A model generated the notes under the pieces. That model was not told the origin of the DNA. It searched no databases and saw only the letters and a list, made by a program, of their open reading frames with translations. Source: Clostridia bacterium (lineage in GTDB: Bacteria; Bacillota; Clostridia; Christensenellales; CAG-138). From it: DNA of 62,681 bases. Positions 40,227 to 47,928 of the stretch are shown here, one piece after another. Every line of letters begins with the position of its first letter. Position 1 is the first letter of the stretch. Location of the stretch: positions 1 through 62,681 of the forward strand of contig JAFQXA010000007.1 of assembly GCA_017407205.1 (NCBI GenBank), written 5' to 3'. Position numbers and translations under genes: made by a program.

Positions 40227-41120
40227 TTGGAAAAAGAATTTTTCAGCGTTAATGTATCCGCATATGTTCCTACGAAAAATTTCTGTGTTGAAAGACCTGC
40301 ATCTTTGGATAACCCGAAAGACAACTCGGTGATTTTCGTTTCAGACGGTGAGTGTCAAAAAGCTGTAGAAAGTCTTGAAAAAGTCAAAGAATGTCTTGTC
40401 TTTTGTCCTGATTCTTTTGAATTTTCCTCAAGTCTTGAAGAAAAACACGCTTTTGTAAAGAGCGAAAATGCACGCCTTTCATATTGCAGATTTTTTAAAG
40501 AAAACAGCATCAGCTATTATCTGCCCAAGGACGAGAATATCAAATGCGTGGACGGTGCTTTCATATCCGAAAACGCAAAGATAGGCGAAGGCAGCGTGAT
40601 TATGCCCTATGCTTACATTTCGGGCGGAGTTACATTGGGCAAAAACGTATATATTGGTGTAGGTACCAAAATAATCGGCAATGTGACAATCGGCGATAAT
40701 GTTTCCATCCGCGAAAACACGGTTATTGGCTCTGATTCCTTGACTTTGGACCGTGATGAAACAGGCTTAGGAATAGCACCTCCCCAGTTTGGCGGAGTTA
40801 CCATAGGGAACAATGTTCGAATAGCTTCGGGAAGCACCGTAGACAGGGGTGATATTGACGATACCGTTATTTGCGAGGGTGTAAGAATAGGCGATATGAA
40901 CTTTGTTGGGGGTAACGTGTATATAGGCGAAAACAGTTTGATTACTACCTGCGTCGCACTCTTTTCCGGTGTTAAGATCGGCAAGAACTGCTTGATATCG
41001 GGAAATTCAACAATAAGAGAAAATCTCACTGTAGGCGATAATTGCATAGTTGGTATGGGCGGTGTAGTTGTTAAAAGCGTGCCTGCAAACAGCGTTGTAA
41101 AAGGCAATCCTGCAAAATAG
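40227..41120 (+). CDS. LpxD-like acyltransferase paralogue B1, lacking the catalytic His
   Basis: A 297-aa paralogue of A1 with the same two-domain plan: an N-terminal LpxD-like domain (FSVNVSAYVPTKNFCVERPA) and hexapeptide coils ending VVVKSVPANSVVKGNPAK. Where A1 has IGHNNQIG, B1 has VGGNVYIG: the LpxD catalytic histidine is replaced by glycine. It may be a pseudoenzyme, a structural partner in mixed trimers, or an enzyme with different chemistry. The start is TTG 40227 with AAAGGTGG upstream. The leader sequence around the start is also shared with B2. Confidence 0.78.
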   Translation: MEKEFFSVNVSAYVPTKNFCVERPASLDNPKDNSVIFVSDGECQKAVESLEKVKECLVFCPDSFEFSSSLEEKHAFVKSENARLSYCRFFKENSISYYLPKDENIKCVDGAFISENAKIGEGSVIMPYAYISGGVTLGKNVYIGVGTKIIGNVTIGDNVSIRENTVIGSDSLTLDRDETGLGIAPPQFGGVTIGNNVRIASGSTVDRGDIDDTVICEGVRIGDMNFVGGNVYIGENSLITTCVALFSGVKIGKNCLISGNSTIRENLTVGDNCIVGMGGVVVKSVPANSVVKGNPAK

Positions 41121-41145
41121 TGAAGTTTAGTTATTTTGAATAAAA

Positions 41146-41163
41146 GGTCTGCTCTTGCAGACC
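41146..41163 (+). other. Small hairpin before acyltransferase A2
   Basis: GGTCTGC, loop TCTT, GCAGACC. It directly precedes the CCGTATTCATGCAAAGGTGG leader shared with A1. It may be a weak terminator or an mRNA structure near the ribosome site. Confidence 0.4.
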
Positions 41164-41188
41164 GTATTCATGCAAAGGTGGTTTTACA

Positions 41189-42079
41189 TTGGCGAAGGAA
41201 TATTTTAAAATCAATGTATCAAAATACGATTCCTCAAAGGACTTCTTTGTATACAGACCGGCGTCTTTGGGCAATGCCAAGAATAATGCTGTAATGTTCA
41301 TAATGCAGTCATATGTTGAAAAGTTTGCAAACAAGTTCAAAGAAGTTAATGAATGTCTTGTTTTCTGGCCCGAAGAATTTGAAATACCGGAGTTCGTTTC
41401 AGAAAGACACGCTGTTGTAAAATGTAAGCATCCACGCCTTTCCTACTGTCAGTTTTTCAAAGGAAACGGTATCACCTATTATCCCGAAAAAGAAGATGTT
41501 GAATTTGTAGGCGGTGCATATATTTCACCAAAAGCAAAGATAGGTGAGGGTGCTGTAATAATGCCCGATGTCTACATTTCCGGTGAAACTACGATAGGCA
41601 GGAATGCTTACATCGGTTTAGGAACGAAAATAATGGGCGAGGTTATAATAGGCGATGACTTTGTGATCCGCGAGAACTGCGTTATAGGCTCGGATTCCAT
41701 AACCACCGACAGGGATGAAAACGGCAAGGTTGCCACAATGCCCCAGTTCGGCAGAGTTGTTATCGGTGACGATGTTCATATTTCTTCAAACTGCATTGTT
41801 TGCAGAGGTGCCATAGACGATACTGTTATTTGTGACGGTGCGAGGATAGGCAGTCAGAATCTGATATCCCACAACAATCACATAGGCGAAAACGCAATTA
41901 TTATAACAAGCGCTTCGCTGATGGGCAGTGCAACTTTGGGCAAAAATTCAACTATATCGGGCAATTCGGTTTTACGAAACCAGGTTACGGTCGGCGACAA
42001 CTGCATAGTCGGTATGGGCAGTGTCGTCACTAAAAATGTACCGTCGGGTACTGTTGTAAAAGGTAATCCTGCAAAATAA
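41189..42079 (+). CDS. LpxD-like acyltransferase A2
   Basis: A 296-aa protein very close to A1 (start MAKEYFKINVSKYDSSKDFF in both apart from one or two residues), with an identical length. The catalytic histidine is retained in LISHNNHIGENAI. N-terminal LpxD-like domain about residues 1-110, then hexapeptide coils (YISPKAKIGEGAVIMPDVYI) to GMGSVVTKNVPSGTVVKGNP. TTG 41189 is the start, with AAAGGTGG as ribosome site. The A1 and A2 upstream sequences match over about 45 bases, indicating that the duplication included the translation leader. Confidence 0.8.
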   Translation: MAKEYFKINVSKYDSSKDFFVYRPASLGNAKNNAVMFIMQSYVEKFANKFKEVNECLVFWPEEFEIPEFVSERHAVVKCKHPRLSYCQFFKGNGITYYPEKEDVEFVGGAYISPKAKIGEGAVIMPDVYISGETTIGRNAYIGLGTKIMGEVIIGDDFVIRENCVIGSDSITTDRDENGKVATMPQFGRVVIGDDVHISSNCIVCRGAIDDTVICDGARIGSQNLISHNNHIGENAIIITSASLMGSATLGKNSTISGNSVLRNQVTVGDNCIVGMGSVVTKNVPSGTVVKGNPAK

Positions 42080-42141
42080 ATATTACTAAGTTTTAAGAAC
42101 TGTTTATTCGTATAAAATTCCTGACAAAGGTGGTTATTATT

Positions 42142-43035
42142 TTGAAAAAAGAATTTTTCAATGTTAATGTATCCGCATATATCCCCGAGAAAAACTTTTG
42201 CGTGAAAAGACCTGCATCTTTAAATAACCCAAAAGACAACTCGGTGATTTTTATTTCGGAAAGTGAGCTTGAAAAAGCTGCTCAAAATCTTGACAAGGTC
42301 AAAGAGTGTCTTGTCTTTTGTCAAAATTCATTTGAAATTCCATCAGGCCTTGAGGAAAAACACGTTTTCGTAAAGAGCGAAGATGCACGCTTTTCATATT
42401 GCAAATTTTTCAAAGAGAATAACATCAGTTATTACTTGCCTGAGGACGAGAATATCAAATGCGTGGACGGTGCTTTTATATCCGAAAATGCAAAGATAGG
42501 TGAGGGCAGTGTAATTATGCCGGGGGCTTACATTTCAGGCGAAGTTACATTGGGCAAGAATGCCTATATCGGAGCAGGCACCAAAATAGTGGGCAAGGTT
42601 ACCATCGGCGATGATTTTTGTGTCCGTGAGAATTGCGTTATAGGCTCGGATTCATTGACGATGGACCGTGACGAAACAGGTCGCGGAATGACACTTCCCC
42701 AGTTTGGAGGAGTTTCTATAGGCAACGATGTTCGCATTGCATCGGGCTGTTCCATAGGTCGAGGCGATATTGACGACACAATTATTTGTGACGGTGTAAG
42801 AATAGGCGATATGTGCACTGTGGCAAGCAACGCATATATAGGCGAAGACAGCTTTCTTATTATCAGCGTTGCGCTTTTTTCGGACGTTAAAATCGGCAGA
42901 AACTGCATGATATCGGGCAATTCAACAATAAGAGAGAACCTTACTGTCGGCGATAATTCTACTGTCGGCATGGGCGCTGTTGTTGTGAAAAACGTGCCTG
43001 CAAATACTGTTGTAAAAGGCAATCCTGCAAAATGA
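42142..43035 (+). CDS. LpxD-like acyltransferase paralogue B2, lacking the catalytic His
   Basis: A 297-aa paralogue closest to B1 (FNVNVSAYIPEKNFCVKRPA versus the B1 form). At the catalytic position it reads VASNAYIGEDSF, with serine in place of histidine, so both B-type proteins have lost that residue independently in identity (Gly, Ser). The rest of the hexapeptide coils is intact to VVVKNVPANTVVKGNPAK. TTG 42142 is the likely start by homology, with AAAGGTGG upstream; the frame extends to 42130 without a better site. No PIG-L gene lies between A2 and B2, unlike the first pair. Confidence 0.78.
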   Translation: MKKEFFNVNVSAYIPEKNFCVKRPASLNNPKDNSVIFISESELEKAAQNLDKVKECLVFCQNSFEIPSGLEEKHVFVKSEDARFSYCKFFKENNISYYLPEDENIKCVDGAFISENAKIGEGSVIMPGAYISGEVTLGKNAYIGAGTKIVGKVTIGDDFCVRENCVIGSDSLTMDRDETGRGMTLPQFGGVSIGNDVRIASGCSIGRGDIDDTIICDGVRIGDMCTVASNAYIGEDSFLIISVALFSDVKIGRNCMISGNSTIRENLTVGDNSTVGMGAVVVKNVPANTVVKGNPAK

Positions 43036-43068
43036 TTAAGTTTAAGTAATGAAAAAGCTATGCATAAA

Positions 43069-43107
43069 AAATCACCCTCTGTCAAGCAATGACAGAGGGT
43101 GATTTAT
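43069..43107. terminator. Bidirectional terminator
   Basis: AAATCACCCTCTGTCA (43069-43084), loop AGCAA, TGACAGAGGGTGATTT (43090-43105), with A-rich and T-rich flanks. It closes the acyltransferase cluster and the converging SEC-C operon. A degenerate intergenic repeat piece (GGGGCAGAGCCTCC) lies at about 43152-43165. Confidence 0.9.
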
Positions 43108-43174
43108 ATTCTGATTGTGCTTGCTTTTACAAAGTAAGCGAAGACATAGGGGCAGAGCCTCCACATAAATACAA

Positions 43175-43672
43175 CTACTTACCGCAGCACTTTTTATACT
43201 TCTTACCGCTTCCGCAGGGGCATGGATCGTTTCTGCCTGTTTCTGCTTCTTTACGGAAAATCTTGGATTCGCGGTACTCGATTTTGATTTCGTTTCTGCG
43301 TTCCTGAGAAAGAACACCGTCCCACTCTGTGAGGTTATAAAGCCAGTCAGCCTTTGCACCGTGCATATTGAAATAAAGCTTTTCAAAGTCAATATCGAGT
43401 GCTATTTCAGTATCAGCTTCAATCTTCTCAAGCTCAAGCTCGTTTTTTAAGCTCGTGTTGATACCGTCCAAGAAGCCCATGAAGGTGACGTCGTCCATAT
43501 CAAACTGAGGAGCAAGAGAGGCTACTGTGCCAGAAAATACTGTTTCATGATTTGCAAGAAGCTTCTTGTAGTTTTCTGTTTCCATATCAAAGTATGTGTT
43601 CCAGAAATTAACCATTTCCTGCTGGGGACGTTCTGCGTCGGCTAAATTACGCCATTGTTCATATAAGCTCAT
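43175..43672 (-). CDS. SEC-C motif protein
   Basis: A 165-aa protein with a helical, acidic N-terminal domain of about 140 residues and a C-terminal SEC-C zinc-binding motif, [20 protein letters not shown] (CxC...CC), at the extreme end. This motif, first known from SecA, binds zinc and ribosomes or other partners. The N-terminal part is not recognised. ATG 43672 follows CAAGGAG. It is the last gene of the hydrolase-MurF-Ddl operon; only 23 bases separate it from ddl. A role in envelope biogenesis is inferred from position alone. Confidence 0.85.
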   Translation of the reverse strand: MSLYEQWRNLADAERPQQEMVNFWNTYFDMETENYKKLLANHETVFSGTVASLAPQFDMDDVTFMGFLDGINTSLKNELELEKIEADTEIALDIDFEKLYFNMHGAKADWLYNLTEWDGVLSQERRNEIKIEYRESKIFRKEAETGRNDPCPCGSGKKYKKCCGK

Positions 43673-43695
43673 AAAAATCTCCTTGTGATTTGTTT

Positions 43696-44871
43696 TTATC
43701 TTTTGACACCCTTTGTTCCGCCGCCTGTTGCTTTTTCAAGTATGTCGGAAGCGTATGCAAAGGAGGATTTGCGTTTTTGTTCAAGAGCCTTGAAAGCATC
43801 GTCGATTATGCCGTCAAGAAGCTTTGCAAACGGGATACCCATCGGCTCAAAGAGATAGAACGCAAATGAGCCGGGGATCGTATTGATTTCGCCAACGTAG
43901 ACCTGGTTTGTCATGCGGTCTATCATATAGTCAACGCGGACAACGCCCTTACATTCAAGCATACGGAATATCTGTGCCGTGTATGACTGTATAAGCTCCG
44001 TCATCTCATCGGTTATCGGGGCAGGAACGCTTCTTGATAAGCTCTTCATACCCTTTGAACCGCTGCCGCGTGTGTACTTGTCTTCAAATGATAAAAATTC
44101 CGTCCAGCTCTTGGGTTGTTCGCAAAGTGAGGGAGTAACCTTGCCGTCAAAGCCAACGCAGGCACAGTTGATTTCTGTGGGGCAGTCAAGACCTTTTTCG
44201 ATAAGTATGCGTCTGTCGTATTGAACTGCAACTTCCATTGCCGAAATAAAGCTCGGGCGATCCGTTGCCTTGCTTATGCCGATTGATGAGCCCAAATTAG
44301 CCGGCTTTACGAAAAGGGGATAGCCGATCTTTTCAGCTTCTTCGATTATGGGGTCGCGATTTTCAAACCATGCACTGCGATAACAGTATGTGCCGTCGAG
44401 AACGGGCAAGCCCATGCTTTTGAAAACGCCCTTCATGATTATCTTATCCATGCCTACTGAGCTGCCTACCAATGAACAGCTTGAGTAGGGAATGTCTGCA
44501 AGCTCCAAAAGTCCTTGAATAGTGCCGTCCTCACCGTGCATACCGTGAGTAGCAAGTATAGCACAGTCAAGGTCACAAACCTTATGTGTTTTTTTCAAAA
44601 GTCCGCTTGTGGGAAGTTCATAAAGACCGTTCATTGAGGGAACGGGGGGGAGTATTACCTTTGTAATACCGTGCATATCTTCCTTGAAAGGACGGTAGCT
44701 GTCTATCTTCTTCAGGGGCTCGCCGACAAACCATTCACCTTTTTTTGAAATGTATACAGGGAAAGCCGTATACTTTGTTTTGTCAAGATTTTCAAGCACC
44801 TGCAAGCCCGTGATGATTGAAACATCATGCTCTGCACTTCTGCTGCCGAAAAATACACCGACGTTTATCAT
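43696..44871 (-). CDS. ddl: D-alanine--D-alanine ligase
   Basis: A 391-aa ATP-grasp ligase that joins two D-alanines for peptidoglycan. Landmarks: [20 protein letters not shown] (residues 4-23), [40 protein letters not shown], and [20 protein letters not shown], then [11 protein letters not shown] with the metal and substrate residues. It is longer than the usual 300-370 aa because of a C-terminal tail (about residues 355-391, [20 protein letters not shown], then Gly- and Lys-rich). ATG 44871 is preceded by GCGAGGTG. The gene lies between a MurF-like ligase and a SEC-C gene, so D-Ala-D-Ala synthesis and its addition to the muropeptide are encoded side by side. Confidence 0.93.
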   Translation of the reverse strand: MINVGVFFGSRSAEHDVSIITGLQVLENLDKTKYTAFPVYISKKGEWFVGEPLKKIDSYRPFKEDMHGITKVILPPVPSMNGLYELPTSGLLKKTHKVCDLDCAILATHGMHGEDGTIQGLLELADIPYSSCSLVGSSVGMDKIIMKGVFKSMGLPVLDGTYCYRSAWFENRDPIIEEAEKIGYPLFVKPANLGSSIGISKATDRPSFISAMEVAVQYDRRILIEKGLDCPTEINCACVGFDGKVTPSLCEQPKSWTEFLSFEDKYTRGSGSKGMKSLSRSVPAPITDEMTELIQSYTAQIFRMLECKGVVRVDYMIDRMTNQVYVGEINTIPGSFAFYLFEPMGIPFAKLLDGIIDDAFKALEQKRKSSFAYASDILEKATGGGTKGVKR

Positions 44872-44889
44872 AATAAATGCACCTCGCTT

Positions 44890-46527
44890 TTATTCTTCGT
44901 AATTATCTGTAAGGTCATTTTCAAAGAGGACTACGCAACCCGGCTCCGTATGATTGGGGAGGATTGCCATAGCTTCGTTCAAACTTGCGACCTTAATTAT
45001 ATTCTGTTTACTAAAGCCCTTATCAATAAGACCGTTATAAATGGGCTCGATGTGTGACTTGCCGACCAAAATCGCAACATCCGTCGAGTCTGCCATCGCC
45101 TGACCAAACTCGTAATTGAGCTGTTCTTCTTCGCTTCCAAGCTCAACCATGCCGGGCGTTATGATTATACGCTTACCGGGAAAAGCTTTCAATACCTTGA
45201 GTGCTTCTTTTGAGCCTATGGGATTAGAATTGAACGCATCGTCAATTACCGTAACAGGTCCTTTTATAAGCTGGAGCCTATGTTCAACACTTTCCATCTT
45301 TGAAATTCCGACGGCAATTTCTTCAAGAGTCATACCAAGACGGTATGCACAGGATGCCGCGGAAAGTATATTCCAGATTGAGGGACGTCCCAAAAGGTCG
45401 GTCGTGCAACGGATACTTTTTCCGTCATTCGCTACGAGTGTAAATGTTGAGCCTTCACCGCTTACCGTAATGTTTTCAGCACGCATATAGAGGTTATCAC
45501 CCTCTGTGCCAAAGAGATATTTTTCACGAAGCGTGCAGTCCTCATACATATGACGGCAATATTCATAGTCGCCGTTAAAGAAACAAATTCCGTCTTCACA
45601 AAGACCGTACATAAGCTCTGATTTTGTAGCGATTACACCTTCTATGGAGCCAAATGTCTCAAGATGCTGCTTGCCGACAGATGTTATAATGCCGATATCG
45701 GGAGCAACAAGGTCGCAAAGCTCCTTTATGTCGCCCTTATATCTTGCACCCATTTCGGCAATGAATACATTGTTTTCTGCCTTGAGGTTTTCGCGGACTA
45801 TGCGTGTAACACCCATTGGCGTGTTTACGCTTCCCGGAGTAAAGAGCACGTCAAACTTTTCAGAAAGGAGTGTACCGAGTGCAAACTTTGTGCTTGTTTT
45901 GCCATAGCTTCCCGTGATTGCAATTTTCTTCAGGTCCGTGCGTGATTTGAGTATTTTCTTAGCATCGTTGTAATACCACTTTTTAACCGCACTTTCGATG
46001 GGGTAGGTGATAAGGTACGCTAAGAATACCGTTAAGGATAAGAGAGTACCCGGTGTATAACGCACGATGTCCGATAATATAAATCGTGACCAATTTATTC
46101 CGCCGCCCGATGTGTAGGAGTAGGGCATGAAGAAATTGATTGAGAAAAGGAACGATACAATAAAGAGTGCAACTATAAGGCGTTTAATTCTGCCAGTTAT
46201 TACAAGCGGCTTTTTTGCTTGACGTTTTTTGTATGCAAAGTAAACTGCGAAGAGCATCAAGACATAGAGAATATCAGCCAAAACTCTGCAAATGAGTGCA
46301 ACTGCCTGTATCTGAGTATCAAAAAGCACCCAGCCTATCCTGAAAAGAATCGAGGCAAGGCCTATTGAAATATAGGGAAGAAACTCTGCTTTTATGTGCT
46401 TTATTACCCATTTGAGATACATTTTGCCCTGATAGCTTTCAAGCTGAAGCATATGCACCAGATTAAGCGAGGCAAATACTACGCTTATCGAGGCTATCAC
46501 CGCAAAAATATAGTCAAAATACTGCAT
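44890..46527 (-). CDS. Membrane-anchored MurF-like Mur ligase
   Basis: A 545-aa protein in which a Mur ligase is fused to an N-terminal membrane region. Residues about 1-190 contain several hydrophobic helices (YIFAVIASISVVFASLNLVH, ICRVLADILYVLMLFAVYFA, LIVALFIVSFLFSINFFM, LSLTVFLAYLITYPI). The ATP-binding motif AITGSYGKTSTKFALGTLL follows at about residue 208. Further MurF-like parts are FIAEMGARYKGDIKELCDLV, ITSVGKQHLETFGSIEGVIA, and VIDDAFNSNPIGSKEALKVL. Classical MurF is a cytoplasmic enzyme of about 450 residues that adds D-Ala-D-Ala to the UDP-MurNAc-tripeptide. The adjacent ddl supports that activity for this protein. Start ATG 46527. Confidence 0.85.
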   Translation of the reverse strand: MQYFDYIFAVIASISVVFASLNLVHMLQLESYQGKMYLKWVIKHIKAEFLPYISIGLASILFRIGWVLFDTQIQAVALICRVLADILYVLMLFAVYFAYKKRQAKKPLVITGRIKRLIVALFIVSFLFSINFFMPYSYTSGGGINWSRFILSDIVRYTPGTLLSLTVFLAYLITYPIESAVKKWYYNDAKKILKSRTDLKKIAITGSYGKTSTKFALGTLLSEKFDVLFTPGSVNTPMGVTRIVRENLKAENNVFIAEMGARYKGDIKELCDLVAPDIGIITSVGKQHLETFGSIEGVIATKSELMYGLCEDGICFFNGDYEYCRHMYEDCTLREKYLFGTEGDNLYMRAENITVSGEGSTFTLVANDGKSIRCTTDLLGRPSIWNILSAASCAYRLGMTLEEIAVGISKMESVEHRLQLIKGPVTVIDDAFNSNPIGSKEALKVLKAFPGKRIIITPGMVELGSEEEQLNYEFGQAMADSTDVAILVGKSHIEPIYNGLIDKGFSKQNIIKVASLNEAMAILPNHTEPGCVVLFENDLTDNYEE

Positions 46528-46542
46528 TTTAAAATACTCCGT

Positions 46543-47310
46543 TTAGTTTTGTTTTAACATTGCGCTCAATATTGCACAAAATTGCGGATAATTGTCCGCA
46601 TACGAAAAGTGACCTGCACCCTCAATTACGGCAAGACCGCTTCCTTTGATGGATTTTTCCATCTGCTTTGCCATGTAAAGCGGTGTATCCGCATCTTCGC
46701 TTCCCCAGATAAGGAGTGTTTCGTTCTTTATCCTGGAAAGACGGTCCTTAAGGTCAAGGTTTACGACCTTTACAAATGTTGCACGCATAACGCCCGACAA
46801 TGCCTTATAGTCGGCACTTCCTGCGTTTTTCTGCTTTTCGCTTATCCTGAAAAGTTTATCAAGGAAAGCTACTCGACTTAACTTTTTGCCAAGCTTATAT
46901 GAGTACGTGCGGACATAATATGAGAGTGTACGCTTTGGGCGTATACCTGCCGCATCGACCAATATAAGACGGGAGAAAATGTTCTCGTCCTCCGATGCAA
47001 GCATAATTGTGACTCTTCCGCCAAAGGAATGACAAATTACATCACAACCGTAAATATCGAGCTTTTCAATGAACGCACGAGTCAAGGCGGCGTAATCCTC
47101 AACAGCCCAAGGTGTTGAGGGGGGCTCGCTTTTTCCCATGCCCGGAAAATCAAGAGCTATTGCCTCATAGCCCAAGAATTCAACCTGGTTCATTATAGGG
47201 CGTACGGCATCAACGCTTGCACCCCAGCCGTGGAGCACAAGCACCTTTTTCTTATCACTGCCGCCTTGGCGTTCATAGTAAATTTGTATACCGTTTATCT
47301 CGGTTTGCAT
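46543..47310 (-). CDS. Alpha/beta hydrolase
   Basis: A 255-aa alpha/beta-hydrolase-fold protein. The oxyanion region is LVLHGWGASVDAV, the nucleophile elbow CHSFGGRV (Ser at about residue 101), the acid LLIWGSEDADTP (Asp at about 207), and the catalytic His GAGHFSYADN (about 236). The catalytic triad is complete. The substrate is unknown. It is the first gene of the envelope operon, 15 bases before the MurF-like gene, which suggests a role related to the cell wall or lipid carriers, but nothing in the sequence proves this. Confidence 0.88.
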   Translation of the reverse strand: MQTEINGIQIYYERQGGSDKKKVLVLHGWGASVDAVRPIMNQVEFLGYEAIALDFPGMGKSEPPSTPWAVEDYAALTRAFIEKLDIYGCDVICHSFGGRVTIMLASEDENIFSRLILVDAAGIRPKRTLSYYVRTYSYKLGKKLSRVAFLDKLFRISEKQKNAGSADYKALSGVMRATFVKVVNLDLKDRLSRIKNETLLIWGSEDADTPLYMAKQMEKSIKGSGLAVIEGAGHFSYADNYPQFCAILSAMLKQN

Positions 47311-47366
47311 ATAAAACCCACCGAATGATTATATTCTTTTACGTTTAAATTTATACAAAAAACAGC

Positions 47367-47819
47367 TTATTCTGCATCGCCGATTTCGGATGTGCAGTGA
47401 TGGCAGCGTGTTGCTTCTTTGTCAACTTCCTGCTTGCAGTAGGGGCAAAGACGTGCGGGCTCCGCAGGAGCTTCTTCCTTCTTTTTGTGAAGCTTTGCAA
47501 TCATGCGTACCATGATGAATACAAAGAGAGCGATTATGAGAAAGTCAATAACCGTCTGCAAGAATGTGCCGTATGTGATGCAAGCTGCGCCTGCTTCCTG
47601 CGCTGCTTCAAGAGTTGCATAAGTATTGCCGTCAAGTGCTATGAACTTTGAAGTAAAGTCCGAACCGCCGATCAGGAGTGAAATCACGGGCATGATGATA
47701 TCATTAACAAAGGATGTTGTGATTTTACCGAATGCTCCGCCTATCATAACGCCGACTGCAAGGTCGATAATGTTGCCTTTGAATGCAAATGCTTTAAAGT
47801 CTTGCCAGAATTTTTTCAT
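47367..47819 (-). CDS. mscL: Large-conductance mechanosensitive channel with zinc-ribbon tail
   Basis: A 150-aa MscL, which forms a homopentameric pore that opens under membrane tension to release solutes. It has the conserved N-terminal FWQDFKAFAFKGNIIDLAVG and TM1 (GVMIGGAFGKITTSFVNDII), a periplasmic loop, and TM2 (TVIDFLIIALFVFIMVRMIA). After the cytoplasmic helix (KLHKKKEEAPAEPA) the protein ends in a zinc ribbon, LCPYCKQEVDKEATRCHHC, not present in the E. coli form. ATG 47819 follows GGAGGC; the longer frame to 47879 is not needed. Monocistronic, divergent from the YgiQ gene. Confidence 0.94.
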   Translation of the reverse strand: MKKFWQDFKAFAFKGNIIDLAVGVMIGGAFGKITTSFVNDIIMPVISLLIGGSDFTSKFIALDGNTYATLEAAQEAGAACITYGTFLQTVIDFLIIALFVFIMVRMIAKLHKKKEEAPAEPARLCPYCKQEVDKEATRCHHCTSEIGDAE

Positions 47820-47893
47820 AAAATTGCCTCCGTAGAAATTATTACTACATATTGTATCATTTCTTTGGCGCAATAACAATATAAAATACTTAT

Positions 47894-47922
47894 TTTACAA
47901 AATAACATTATAAATGTATAAT
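47894..47922 (+). promoter_or_regulatory. Promoter of the YgiQ gene, probably producing a leaderless mRNA
   Basis: TTTACA (47894-47899), 17 bases, TATAAT (47917-47922). The expected start point, about 7 bases further on, coincides with the A of ATG 47929. No ribosome binding site precedes any of the candidate ATGs. Confidence 0.6.
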
Positions 47923-47928
47923 ATGAGC

